A model generated the notes under the pieces. The model did no database searches. It had not been told where the DNA came from and saw only the letters and a program-made list of their open reading frames with translations. Shown one piece after another: positions 1 to 8,135 of a stretch of 23,775 nt of DNA. Origin of the DNA: Bacteroidota bacterium (GTDB taxonomy: Bacteria > Bacteroidota > Ignavibacteria > SZUA-365); the NCBI GenBank assembly GCA_018224345.1, contig JAGTUW010000019.1, positions 1 to 23,775 of the forward strand, written 5' to 3'. Position 1 is the first letter of the stretch. Each line of letters starts with the position of its first letter. Position numbers and translations under genes: made by a program.

Positions 1-695
1 ACCCAGGCCCAGGGAATCTCACGGAAATTCGAGACGGCGCCAGGCAACAATATCAATGTCGCCATGGTGACGAATATGTAGAGAACGAGAAATATCCCGA
101 AGGTGCGCCACATCCATCGGTGAATGTGCTTCTGCAGATCACCTTCCGTCTTCAAATACAGATAAATCGATCCGTGCATGGCGAAAGTCGCGACAGCAAA
201 GACCCCGATCAGCAGCGGGAAGGGCCCGACGAGATCGAGCACGGTGCCCTGGAATTCCATATCGGCCCCGACCGGGAGGCCGATCATCATGTTCCCGACG
301 GCGACACCGAACAGAAAGGTCGCCAGGGTACTCGCGACACTGAAAGAAACATCCCAGCCCTGCCGCCAGAGCCGGTGCTCCTGCTTGCTGCGGAACTCCA
401 TGGAAACCGCGCGGAAAATCAACGCAAACAGCAAGAGCATGAAAGGGAGATAAAAACCTGAAAAGGCGGTGGCATAGACATGCGGGAAGGCAGCGAACAA
501 CGCACCGCCGAAAGTGACCAGCCAGACTTCATTGCCGTCCCAAAGCGGACCGATGGAATTCATGAGAATACGCCGGTCGTTGTCTTCCCTGACGAAGAGA
601 TGCATGATACCGACGCCCAGGTCAAAGCCGTCGAGAACGGCATAACCCGTCAGCAGTATCGCAAGTATGATGAACCAGAATATGTTGAGATCCAT
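1..695 (-). CDS. cydB: Cytochrome bd ubiquinol oxidase subunit II, partial
   Basis: This is subunit II of the quinol-oxidising bd-type terminal oxidase in the inner membrane, which reduces O2 to water and tolerates low oxygen and inhibitors of haem-copper oxidases. Translation from the ATG at 695 begins MDLNIFWFIILAILL and shows two CydB hallmarks, GFDLGVG near residue 23 and GPLWDGNEVWLVTFGG near residue 49. Several hydrophobic helices follow. About 231 codons are visible and the reading frame runs off the left edge of the window, so the C-terminal third or more is missing. The start is one base after the cydA stop, and its ribosome site (AAGGAGG) lies inside the last cydA codons, so translation is coupled to cydA. 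Identification is secure from motifs and gene order. Confidence 0.97.
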   Translation of the reverse strand, partial: MDLNIFWFIILAILLTGYAVLDGFDLGVGIMHLFVREDNDRRILMNSIGPLWDGNEVWLVTFGGALFAAFPHVYATAFSGFYLPFMLLLFALIFRAVSMEFRSKQEHRLWRQGWDVSFSVASTLATFLFGVAVGNMMIGLPVGADMEFQGTVLDLVGPFPLLIGVFAVATFAMHGSIYLYLKTEGDLQKHIHRWMWRTFGIFLVLYIFVTMATLILLPGAVSNFREIPWAW

Positions 696-696
696 G

Positions 697-2130
697 TCAG
701 TTACCCTCCTTTTCATCGCGTGCGTCTGTCAGTGAAGGTCCGCTGTGGTCGGCCAGCGCCGACATCGAATCGAGCAATCCACCTTCGGTTTTCTCGTGAG
801 CGGGTTCGGTATCGTCAGGGCCATGTTTGATCTTCTCATGCATGACGTAAATCCAGACGGCGAGAAGAAAAAGATATATGATGATGAACATGATAATCGA
901 TGCCAGAACCTCTCCGGCTACCACGGCTTTGGACAGTGCGTCGCTGGTGCGCAGCAGGCCATAGACAATCCAGGGTTGCCGCCCGACTTCCGCAGCGACC
1001 CAGCCGCCATGATTTGCGAGCCAGGGACCGATAACCGAAAACACGAACACCCACAACAGCCAGCGTTTTCCGAACAGCGTTCCCCGCCATCGAAGGAAGG
1101 AGGCCAACAGGGTCAGCGCGATGAAATACATGCCGAGCGCCACCATGAGGTGATATGCCTGGAAGGGGATATGCAACGGCGGCCGGTCTTCCGGTGCGAA
1201 CTGATCGAGTCCGGTCACCGGCGCACTGAAGTTGTTGTGAAGGAGAAAGCTGAGTCCCCCCGGAATCGCAAGACCGTATTTCACCCTTTCTTCTTGTGCA
1301 TCGGGAATGCCGAACAGCCAGAGATCCCCGGCGCCACTGTGGAAATGTCCCTCGAACGTCGCGAGCTTCGCCGGCTGTGTGACTGCAACGGTGTTTGCCT
1401 GAGTATGTCCGCTGACCAGTGCCGCCAGGGAAGCGACGGTGCCCAGGACAAGAGCGATGGTGAATGACTGTTTTGCGAGTGCGCTATGCCGGCCGTGGAG
1501 AATGTACCAGGCCGTGACGCTCATCACGAAAAACGCACCGAGAATGAAAGCGCCGATCAGTGTGTGCACGAGGCGATCGACGGTCGAAGGATTGAACACC
1601 ATTGCCCAGAAATCGGTGATCTCCGCCCGCGCCGACATGCCCTCGCCGACGATATGAAAACCCGTCGGCGTATGCATCCAACTGTTGGCGACGATAATCC
1701 AGATCGCAGAGAAGATCGACCCGAGCGACACCATGATGGTGGAAAAGAAATGCACTCTCGGTGAGACCCGATCCCAGCCGAAGACGAGTATCGCCAGAAA
1801 ACCAGATTCGAGAAAGAAAGCGAAAATTCCTTCAGCGGCAAGAGGGGAACCGAAGACATCGCCCACATAGCGAGAATATGTCGCCCAGTTCGTCCCGAAC
1901 TGAAACTCCATCACTATGCCGGAAGCCACGCCCAGTGCGAAAATCACTGCGAAAATCTTTGTCCAGAAACGCGCCATGATCTCGTATTCGCGTTTCTTCG
2001 TCCTGATGTACATGCCCTCGGTAATCACCATGATCACACCCAGGCCAATGGACAGCGGCGGAAACAGGTAGTGAAACATGATGGTAAGGGCGAATTGAAA
2101 GCGGGAAAGGAAGAAGACGTCGAGTTCCAT
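697..2130 (-). CDS. cydA: Cytochrome bd ubiquinol oxidase subunit I
   Basis: This is the haem-bearing subunit of the bd oxidase. The 477-aa product starts MELDVFFLSRFQFALT, and His20 (FHYLFPPLSIGLG) matches the high-spin haem ligand His19 of E. coli CydA. The block EFQFGTNWATYSRYVGD followed by LAAEGIFAFFLESGF carries the conserved glutamates, and GRQPWIVYGLLRTSDA is the classic late CydA motif. The quinol loop is shorter than that of E. coli CydA (522 aa), so this is probably the short Q-loop type. I chose the ATG at 2130 because a GAGAGGA ribosome site precedes it; the open frame upstream to 2283 gives residues that do not resemble CydA. It forms an operon with cydB. No CydX-like peptide is visible between them. 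Confidence 0.97.
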   Translation of the reverse strand: MELDVFFLSRFQFALTIMFHYLFPPLSIGLGVIMVITEGMYIRTKKREYEIMARFWTKIFAVIFALGVASGIVMEFQFGTNWATYSRYVGDVFGSPLAAEGIFAFFLESGFLAILVFGWDRVSPRVHFFSTIMVSLGSIFSAIWIIVANSWMHTPTGFHIVGEGMSARAEITDFWAMVFNPSTVDRLVHTLIGAFILGAFFVMSVTAWYILHGRHSALAKQSFTIALVLGTVASLAALVSGHTQANTVAVTQPAKLATFEGHFHSGAGDLWLFGIPDAQEERVKYGLAIPGGLSFLLHNNFSAPVTGLDQFAPEDRPPLHIPFQAYHLMVALGMYFIALTLLASFLRWRGTLFGKRWLLWVFVFSVIGPWLANHGGWVAAEVGRQPWIVYGLLRTSDALSKAVVAGEVLASIIMFIIIYLFLLAVWIYVMHEKIKHGPDDTEPAHEKTEGGLLDSMSALADHSGPSLTDARDEKEGN

Positions 2131-2249
2131 AATGTCCTCTCGATAGGTGCTGCGTCGGATACCATTCAAGGTAAAAGTACGGTATTCACCGACACGAAAG
2201 TAGCCCCGGCGAGCGGTGACGGCGAGCCATGGGCGACCGCACACGTGCA

Positions 2250-2565
2250 ACGCCTGTGTGGGGAGCCTGTTTGCCACGTTCAAGGTTCGGGTGGCCTATC
2301 CGGACTGGTTTCGATCCCTTTCAGCAGCACGCGAATACTGTGCTGCGTTTATCGAGTGGTACAACACCGAACATCTGCACTCTGGACTCGACTACGTCAC
2401 GCCCGTCCGGGTCCACCCGGGAGCGCATCTGGTGCTGGTTGCCCGTTGCAATGCATAACTCGCGGAGAATCGTCGGAACTATCCGCAAAGGCACGGCGGA
2501 AAACGAAAGTGTTCGGTATCCCGGAGATCGTCCGATTGAAACATCGCGTAAAGGAGGTAAAACCG
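2250..2565 (+). pseudogene. IS3-family transposase C-terminal remnant
   Basis: The frame ending at 2458 encodes VGSLFATFKVRVAYPDW followed by EYCAAFIEWYNTEHLHSG and YVTPVRVHPG. This is the end of the IS3 OrfB DDE integrase domain, including the WYN-x-x-H-x-HSG region around the catalytic Glu. After a stop, adjacent frames continue with ENRRNYPQRHGGK and then FGIPEIVRLKH, which resemble the usual IS3 C-terminal tail, so at least two frameshifts are present. The N-terminal two thirds are missing. It is a dead fragment just upstream of cydA on the opposite strand. It is a different IS3 subtype from the one near 9.7-10.0 kb. Confidence 0.8.
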
Positions 2566-2743
2566 ACAGCATCCAGACCACTGCCGCGAGATAAAGCGAT
2601 AGCGGTACAAGGACAGTTGATCGGCAGACCTGTCCGGAAAGTCTGTGGAATAGATCAGTATTTCCGTAACTCATGGCGAGTCAGTCGCAATGGAACAATA
2701 TCGCAGTCCGGTAATTGTTGAGGTTTCGGAATCCTCGCGTCGT

Positions 2744-2800
2744 GCTCTTGATCTCCGGGAGTTCTTGATCGCCGGGAGCAGCGTTCTTGATCTCCGGGAG
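2744..2800 (+). repeat. Three 18-bp direct repeats
   Basis: GYTCTTGATCKCCGGGAG occurs at 2744-2761, 2761-2778 and 2783-2800. Copies 1 and 3 differ at one position, copy 2 has one internal change, and the first two copies share a base. The spacing is irregular (17 and 22 bp). I see no coding function. It could be a protein-binding array or a degenerate element end. Confidence 0.7.
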
Positions 2801-2819
2801 ATGTCCATGGATGATTTCA

Positions 2820-2891
2820 TCAGCCCCGAAGGGACGAGATTCATATAGCCAGGGGAGTTGCCCCTGGTCGATTACGCCACGTTGGGGCTGA
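2820..2891. repeat. Nested palindromic intergenic repeat (REP-like)
   Basis: The outer arms TCAGCCCC (2820-2827) and GGGGCTGA (2884-2891) are perfect complements. Inside them is a second hairpin, CCAGGGG-AGTTG-CCCCTGG, at 2849-2867. The wording 'CAGCCCCGAAGGG...ATAGCCAGGGG...CCCCTGG' resembles a dispersed intergenic repeat that I recall from several environmental bacterial phyla. Only one copy is in this window, so its dispersed nature cannot be shown here. Confidence 0.6.
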
Positions 2892-3178
2892 ATACATCCG
2901 GAGGTTCAATTCCTGGTGCGAAGAAAGCCAGGAAGTACACGGTAGTGGGATTCGAGAGAGGGGTGGTACGGGCTTGATTGCTTTTCATACCGATTTTACA
3001 TGCTTCTACCATAATACGAGACGCACTTCCATCCCCGAAACGTTCCCGGAAGGGCCCATGACTTCGATATCCCTCCAGAATCTGCTGTCAGTTATTGGGA
3101 CCGAATGGGACTGCAGACTTCGAATGAGGAGAACTTCTCAACCAAGCGGCTTGTAGCGAGGCGCAGCGAATTCGTCAG
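2892..3178. other. Intergenic stretch with no supported gene
   Basis: Nothing convincing is coded on either strand. A 60-codon plus-strand open frame (2974-3156) lacks a ribosome site and resembles nothing I recognise. No clear terminator for the minus-strand operon ending at 3179 can be seen. Confidence 0.5.
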
Positions 3179-3961
3179 CTATTCATCCAGGTCATAACTG
3201 CCGGACGCTATCCTTCTTCCCTGAACAAGCCCCTCCAATAGATCCACACCCGGCAGGTAACCTGTTTCATTCATATAGGCGATTGCGCTTCTGAAATATT
3301 GCTTATCCTGCTGCATACTCCGACTTGAGGCAATCCATGATACTATATAATAGAGTTGTCGACCATTTATTGCACAACCCTCAGCAAACGCAGATTTGAG
3401 CCTGTCCACGAACGGACATCTGTTACATCCCTTTCTCAATTCCATAATTGTCCTGAGTTGCATCAACTCCTCCTCGCTGCCTCTTCTGATGCTGACGTAA
3501 CATTCAGCGGACTTCTCCACTATCTCTTCCAGCCCTTCCCTGATATTCACAAACAACCTGACCCTGTACACACCCGGGTCAAGAAAAGTTCCTCTCGATT
3601 CTTCGATAACCGAACCGGATATAAGATCCGCATAATGAATTTGTATGCTATTCTTCCCTCTTACTTTGGTCTTTCCATGTGGATTACCGAAATCTAAATC
3701 TTCAAAGAGCGATTTGTACCGTTCCTTTCCGTCTGAAGAAAAATAGACTACATTTACATTCTTTTTGTCCAGAGCAAGCACAATATCCTCTTCGCCGTGA
3801 TTCTGCACTGTAATCACAAATGAAGGTCTGTCATAATGGGAGAATGATTGGGCCCATGGCCGTATCTCCACAGTCACGTGATTATTTTCCCCAGTCGTCA
3901 TTGCCAGTCCGTGCAAAGGTAGCAGTGCGACGAAGAGCGAAACAAGATACAATGACTTCAT
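3179..3961 (-). CDS. Secreted protein of unknown function with a CxxC motif
   Basis: The 260-aa product begins with a Sec signal peptide (MKSLYLVSLFVALLPLHGLA, probable cleavage after Ala20). Residues about 28-155 look beta-rich, for example RPSFVITVQNHGEEDI and FLDPGVYRVRLFVNI, suggesting an immunoglobulin-like sandwich. A C-terminal helical part holds GCNRCPF (Cys179 and Cys182) and a further Cys near 196. I chose the ATG at 3961 because AGGAG sits 7 bases upstream; ATGs at 3967 and 3994 lack this. It lies 20 bases after the metzincin-like gene and is probably the last gene of that operon. I do not recognise the family. It could be a partner or inhibitor of the upstream protease, but that is only inferred from position. 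Confidence 0.8.
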   Translation of the reverse strand: MKSLYLVSLFVALLPLHGLAMTTGENNHVTVEIRPWAQSFSHYDRPSFVITVQNHGEEDIVLALDKKNVNVVYFSSDGKERYKSLFEDLDFGNPHGKTKVRGKNSIQIHYADLISGSVIEESRGTFLDPGVYRVRLFVNIREGLEEIVEKSAECYVSIRRGSEEELMQLRTIMELRKGCNRCPFVDRLKSAFAEGCAINGRQLYYIVSWIASSRSMQQDKQYFRSAIAYMNETGYLPGVDLLEGLVQGRRIASGSYDLDE

Positions 3962-3981
3962 GAACATACTCCTGATAATTG

Positions 3982-4713
3982 TCAATACTGACATACTGTT
4001 TCACCATGCTCCTGGCACCATTGAAGTTTTGGATCCTCATTCTCGAAATATGAAGTATACAATATACCCGGGACATGCATGAAACAGGTATGACTGCACG
4101 AAGCAGGCGGTGGATCATGACTGCACTCGAATTGATGGCCCATCTCATGCATTGCTATGTACTTGGTGAAAGCTTCCTTGTAATTTGCACATATTCCGTT
4201 TTGTTTCAGAAAACTCAGTATATCGTGATGATATATGGCTGCGACACCCTTGGGATAACCATGGCCCAGCGTGGCTGATGCTATCAAATCTCCACTTACC
4301 CAATTGCTTTCCAGAGAGCCCAATACAGCCATACATTTTCGCGTATCATAAGGACTTTGATTATCCCACCCATTGTTTACGCAATCAGTACTCCAAGCCA
4401 ACTTGGATTTCCGCAAAGGATCATAGAAGATTGGCGGCTCTTGTGGACATATCTGTGTCCCAATCTGCTGTTCACTGCCAATGGCAACGATCGATTGCAC
4501 ATTGACTTTCATCACCACGAATTGTCCACAGATATATTTTTCGAATGACCCTTGATCAAGGTAATAATTTGTGTGATACAAAAACTTGAATGCTTTTTCG
4601 CGGTAATTGGTGCATGAAGCAGGATCATACGCTGTTCCCATCGAGCTTCCCGTGCACCCATGAATCAGAAAGGCAATACTGACAGCGACGATCGATATGG
4701 AAAGTGCCTTCAT
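3982..4713 (-). CDS. Metzincin-like zinc metalloprotease lipoprotein
   Basis: The 243-aa product has a lipoprotein signal (MKALSISIVAVSIAFLIHGC, lipidated Cys20), so it should be membrane-anchored outside the cytoplasm. Residues 189-199 read HEMGHQFECSH, which is HExxHxxxxxH: three zinc-binding histidines and the catalytic Glu190. The metzincin glycine is replaced by Glu196. It is followed by CSHTCFM (Cys206, Cys210, Met212), recalling the Cys/Met-turn arrangement of archaemetzincins, and by Cys233 and Cys241 near the C-terminus. Its start overlaps the end of the upstream 795-aa gene: TGA at 4718 is followed by ATGATG, and the ATG at 4713 has AGG 7 bases upstream. The protease call rests on the motif; the substrate is unknown. 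Confidence 0.8.
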   Translation of the reverse strand: MKALSISIVAVSIAFLIHGCTGSSMGTAYDPASCTNYREKAFKFLYHTNYYLDQGSFEKYICGQFVVMKVNVQSIVAIGSEQQIGTQICPQEPPIFYDPLRKSKLAWSTDCVNNGWDNQSPYDTRKCMAVLGSLESNWVSGDLIASATLGHGYPKGVAAIYHHDILSFLKQNGICANYKEAFTKYIAMHEMGHQFECSHDPPPASCSHTCFMHVPGILYTSYFENEDPKLQWCQEHGETVCQY

Positions 4714-4717
4714 CATC

Positions 4718-7105
4718 TCACCTGACGATAATTTTTCTTGTTTCTGTGCCCGCTCCGGTGACAAATGCCAACAAGTATGCGCCCGAACTCAGTCTGCCGG
4801 CATAAATATGGACATACGATATGCCCTGGCTGAATGTGGATGACCCCTGGTCAGAGACCATACGTCCGAGCATGTCGTATATTCGAACACCGATCAATTG
4901 TTCCGTTTCCGTATGAATTCTTGCGGTAATCCTGTTTTCCGTTATCGTCGGCCAGATCTCGACATCGATTCCGGATGGAATGAAGTTACGCTCCTCGACA
5001 AAACGCTTTTCCGGTCCATTCAGCGGGAGCATCACACCATGGGGCGCCTGCGCAAATGCGCCGTATGCAACATTGCTTGCCGCTTCGGCCCACAGTCGTA
5101 TATCATACCTGTCCGGATTGACGACCGAAAACAGGTATTCTCCCGTGTTCGCTATTATCGTCGCACTTTCGGAGATCACCTGGTCATCGAGGACAAGCTG
5201 CGTCCTGATTTTTGCGCGACCATATATCCGGGCGAGAATCTGATCGTGTCCGGCATCGCTGCTCCTGGCTATCCGTGCCGTCACGATTTTCCCGCCGAGC
5301 AGGTACCTGGAAAAACCACTGGTTTCCGTCCATATCTCGGAAACATACAGATCTTCATAGTCAAATACGGTTAACCCATCCGAACCAGGCAGGTATTTCA
5401 CGCTTCTGACGAGTTTTAATTCCGTTCCTTCGAGAAAATTCCCTTCCGTCAGTGTACATATATATTTTCCGTCCTCTGGCTCTATTACGTGTATTGCATT
5501 CTCATAACTGTCGGCCAGCAATACCGTACCATCAAACAAACGTTCCATGGGTGTATTGAACCGTAATAAATCCATTCTGTTCGGAAATCGCAGGCTACCG
5601 ATCGCCTGCAAATAGTGAGTCTGCAGGGTATCGTAAGCGTCCTCGAGGGCGTGTTTGCACATGTACAGTTCATCACCATGTCCCAGCGCGACGATTTCCA
5701 CCTGCTCGAGATGATATTGATTGATATCGTACGATGCAATCGTACCCGTAACACCAATAGCCGGAGCGGACGGGAAATCGTGCTGCCCACAGGCGGTCTC
5801 GATACCGACATAGCGAATATCCGGATTCGACTTTGAATACGGGCGATTCATGATGTGGTATTCCAGAAATGGAGTGCCACCCTCCTTCACACTGAGCAAT
5901 ACAGTCCTGAACCAGGTCGGGAAATCACCCGGAACAGGCCAGAGTGCATGTGGCACGGCAAAATCGTTGAAGCCGGAAAAAAGGGGCATGTTCACATCGA
6001 TATAGTCACCACCGGTCATTCCTCCCGGCTCGAACATATTTACAGTGAAACGTTGAATTTTATCATATTCTTTGTCATAGGTATATATCTCGTCCGCAGG
6101 ACTGTAATAATATGCGCCGTCCAGGTGGGCGAAATCATACCCCCAACTGTCCTGGCCCTTGTATCCGGGATTCGATGTAATATAGCCAAGTGAAAGATCC
6201 GCTATGTATATCCTGTTGGAGATTTCATCGGATATTATCAAGCGGTGCAATTCTTCGTCATTGTTCGCCGTAACGAAAAAGTCGCTGATTCCATTCAGAA
6301 CCGGTGAGTTCAGTTTGTCCATCGTCACAGCCATCGTGATTTTGTCATACTGATACGTATCCGTACCTGCCCATACGGTTATCGGCACATGGATCAATCC
6401 GTCATCCAGCTCCTGGTATTCATCCACAATTTCGACACATTCTTTTTCATCATCCCGGATGAAATCCCAGTAATCCTCCCAGTCAGACTCCCTCAACATC
6501 GGAAAAAGCCCGTTATTTTCGCCGGCATGCACTACCGCATATTTTGCGCCATAGCGGCTGATGGCCTGTATCAATTCCGTCGTGTACCGGGTGATCCGGA
6601 AACTGCTTGCCGCCTGACCATCTCTCTCGTGCACTTTTTTCACCTGTACCAGACAATGATCCACGGGATCATTCGGCCCTGTGCTGATTGAAACGACACA
6701 GCTCATCGTATCCCCTGTGGCCATTGATGATATGGAGCTGAGCGCCGCGACTTCAAGAATGTGAAAATCAGCCAGATACCCGGGTGCGCGACTCTCATAC
6801 ATCGAAATCAATACGGAATCCGGATACACTCCGGGTTGAAGCGCCTCCCGTATCGCCGTCCTCACTGAATTCCTGTCCGTATCAGGTGTCCCGCCTGCTT
6901 CGACGAGGCTGTCGAAGGCCCATCGCACAAGCATCGCGTCATGCGCCTTGATACGTTGTTCGAATCTCCAGAAAAATGAATTCAGTCTGGTCTGATTGTC
7001 CAGGGGAGCGACTTCAACGGGATACACATCGGTTGTCGCTTGCGCCGGAAGCACGACAGGCCACAACAGCACCAGCAGCGAAATAAAATGCGCAGTCCTT
7101 TTCAT
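4718..7105 (-). CDS. T9SS-exported protein of unknown function
   Basis: This 795-aa protein has a Sec signal peptide (MKRTAHFISLLVLLWP, cleavage near LPAQA) and a C-terminal type IX sorting domain. The last ~75 residues include VRIYDMLGRMVSDQG, LSSGAYLLAFVTGAG and the terminal TETRKIIVR, the typical T9SS type A ending that directs export through the outer membrane and cell-surface attachment. The middle (residues about 170-520) contains YAVVHAGENNGLFPM, YGYDFAHLDGAYYYSP-like and GIETACGQHDFPSAPAIGVTG segments that vaguely recall the caspase-fold part of gingipain-like proteins, but I cannot point to a His/Cys dyad with confidence. The ATG at 7105 has GAGGAG upstream. It heads a tight operon with the metzincin-like lipoprotein, which begins at its stop codon. 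Confidence 0.85.
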   Translation of the reverse strand: MKRTAHFISLLVLLWPVVLPAQATTDVYPVEVAPLDNQTRLNSFFWRFEQRIKAHDAMLVRWAFDSLVEAGGTPDTDRNSVRTAIREALQPGVYPDSVLISMYESRAPGYLADFHILEVAALSSISSMATGDTMSCVVSISTGPNDPVDHCLVQVKKVHERDGQAASSFRITRYTTELIQAISRYGAKYAVVHAGENNGLFPMLRESDWEDYWDFIRDDEKECVEIVDEYQELDDGLIHVPITVWAGTDTYQYDKITMAVTMDKLNSPVLNGISDFFVTANNDEELHRLIISDEISNRIYIADLSLGYITSNPGYKGQDSWGYDFAHLDGAYYYSPADEIYTYDKEYDKIQRFTVNMFEPGGMTGGDYIDVNMPLFSGFNDFAVPHALWPVPGDFPTWFRTVLLSVKEGGTPFLEYHIMNRPYSKSNPDIRYVGIETACGQHDFPSAPAIGVTGTIASYDINQYHLEQVEIVALGHGDELYMCKHALEDAYDTLQTHYLQAIGSLRFPNRMDLLRFNTPMERLFDGTVLLADSYENAIHVIEPEDGKYICTLTEGNFLEGTELKLVRSVKYLPGSDGLTVFDYEDLYVSEIWTETSGFSRYLLGGKIVTARIARSSDAGHDQILARIYGRAKIRTQLVLDDQVISESATIIANTGEYLFSVVNPDRYDIRLWAEAASNVAYGAFAQAPHGVMLPLNGPEKRFVEERNFIPSGIDVEIWPTITENRITARIHTETEQLIGVRIYDMLGRMVSDQGSSTFSQGISYVHIYAGRLSSGAYLLAFVTGAGTETRKIIVR

Positions 7106-7182
7106 GAGATCGTACTCCTCGGCTTGACACTATGAACAAAATGGGACGCTTCTTCATTTCAATCTCCACATTCACATTATTG

Positions 7183-7443
7183 TTATCTGGCGGACAGAAC
7201 TGTGATCATGTAGTATTGAATGTACTCATAGTAAGGATAGGTGACATACCATGTCGTATCTCCGCCACTTTGCGTGCTGTCCCCTCCGTGGCTCACAAAT
7301 TGCCGCTCCCCACTTATATGGTCTGTATTGGATGAGGATATCTGCGAAGCATACGCAAATCCAGAACACGAGACAAGGATCATAATCTTCACGAGCCCGC
7401 CTGTTGCAGTAGTCGCTGCATGCAGTGTTTTACTGGGTCTCAT
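7183..7443 (-). CDS. Small secreted Tyr-rich protein (repeat-associated leader copy 1)
   Basis: The 86-aa product starts MRPSKTLHAATTATGG and has a hydrophobic export core (LVKIMILVSCSGFAYAS). A mature part of about 54 residues is Ser/Gly-rich and ends with a tyrosine cluster (YVTPYYEY-like, IQYYMI). The first ~95 bases of the gene lie in the direct repeat shared with 12121-12696. There the same leader encodes the signal peptide of a different small protein. I chose the ATG at 7443 because it aligns with the ATG that follows GGAGAG in the other copy; an ATG at 7473 is also possible. It lies 77 bases upstream of the T9SS cargo gene and may be its leader gene. Function unknown. Confidence 0.55.
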   Translation of the reverse strand: MRPSKTLHAATTATGGLVKIMILVSCSGFAYASQISSSNTDHISGERQFVSHGGDSTQSGGDTTWYVTYPYYEYIQYYMITVLSAR

Positions 7444-7914
7444 CTGACTCTCAGAATGTTCTGGATGGATCAACCCGATGAAGTACAGGTTTCATGTCTC
7501 GCTCTACATGTATATCCTGACGAAACACCTTGTTTTTACAAAATAGTGAAAGAAAACCTGTTTTTATCTTTCTGCAACATCTCTGCCTTCCCACGGTTCG
7601 GGTCAGAATGACCGCTTCCTTTTCCATTATGGGGCACAGGAGTGACAAGCTCTCATGAGCGAACCTCATCCGAATCGTGAAGAAATCGTCCGCCGACTGC
7701 AACAACCCGGTGCACCTTCGGTGAAGACCATGGCCGGAGAAACCGGAATTCCGAAGGCAACTTTGCATTCTTGGTTGTCCCACAGCACTGCTGTCGGACC
7801 CGGGTATCCAACATCAACCCAAGGATATCCCGGTATGCGCAAGCATGGCAAGCTCCGATCACCGTCCTGAAACTTTGTCTCGTCTCAGAAAGCCTCGCGA
7901 TCGCCGGTGATGCG
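7346..7914. repeat. Long direct repeat, copy A
   Basis: This ~569-bp segment recurs at 12121-12696 in the same orientation, with scattered substitutions and short indels. It contains the minus-strand signal-peptide leader, about 200 bp of non-coding DNA, and the plus-strand start of an IS3-type OrfA. Similarity begins at GAAGCATACGCAAAT and ends abruptly after CGGTGATGCG. Recombination between the copies would delete everything from 7.9 to 12.1 kb. Confidence 0.85.
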
Positions 7915-8135
7915 CTCCGTACCTGGTGCAAGCAGCAGGGAATCACCGTCGACGAACGCCTCGGGTGGCGTGTTCTCGCCCTCTCGGGCATCGAAGAAGC
8001 AAACGGGTCTGTTCCGGGGCATAGTCGCGGCGAGCTGGAAGATATGGTCAAGGATATTTCAACGGATGTCCGCCGGTAGAACGATGCACTGGCCGAGGCC
8101 ACGGCCCCTGAACCAGATCTGGTGCCGGGATATCA
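7655..8135 (+). pseudogene. IS3-family transposase, frameshifted 5' part
   Basis: The first frame (7655-7870) encodes MSEPHPNREEIVRRLQQ and a helix-turn-helix (VKTMAGETGIPKATLHSW), as in IS3 OrfA. A frameshift moves the homology to the frame ending at 8079 (SESLAIAGDALRTWCKQQG, then GELEDMVKDISTD). After a stop it goes on as NDALAEATA, the end of an OrfA coiled-coil tail. A further shift gives RPLNQIWCRDIS, matching the NQxWxxDI start of the OrfB DDE domain. The part between the OrfA tail and this motif is missing. The homology stops exactly where the group II intron begins. It is not a functional gene. Confidence 0.75.

Noticed and set aside
745..1467. Plus-strand open frame of 240 codons
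   Set aside because: It is antisense to cydA, whose identity is certain.
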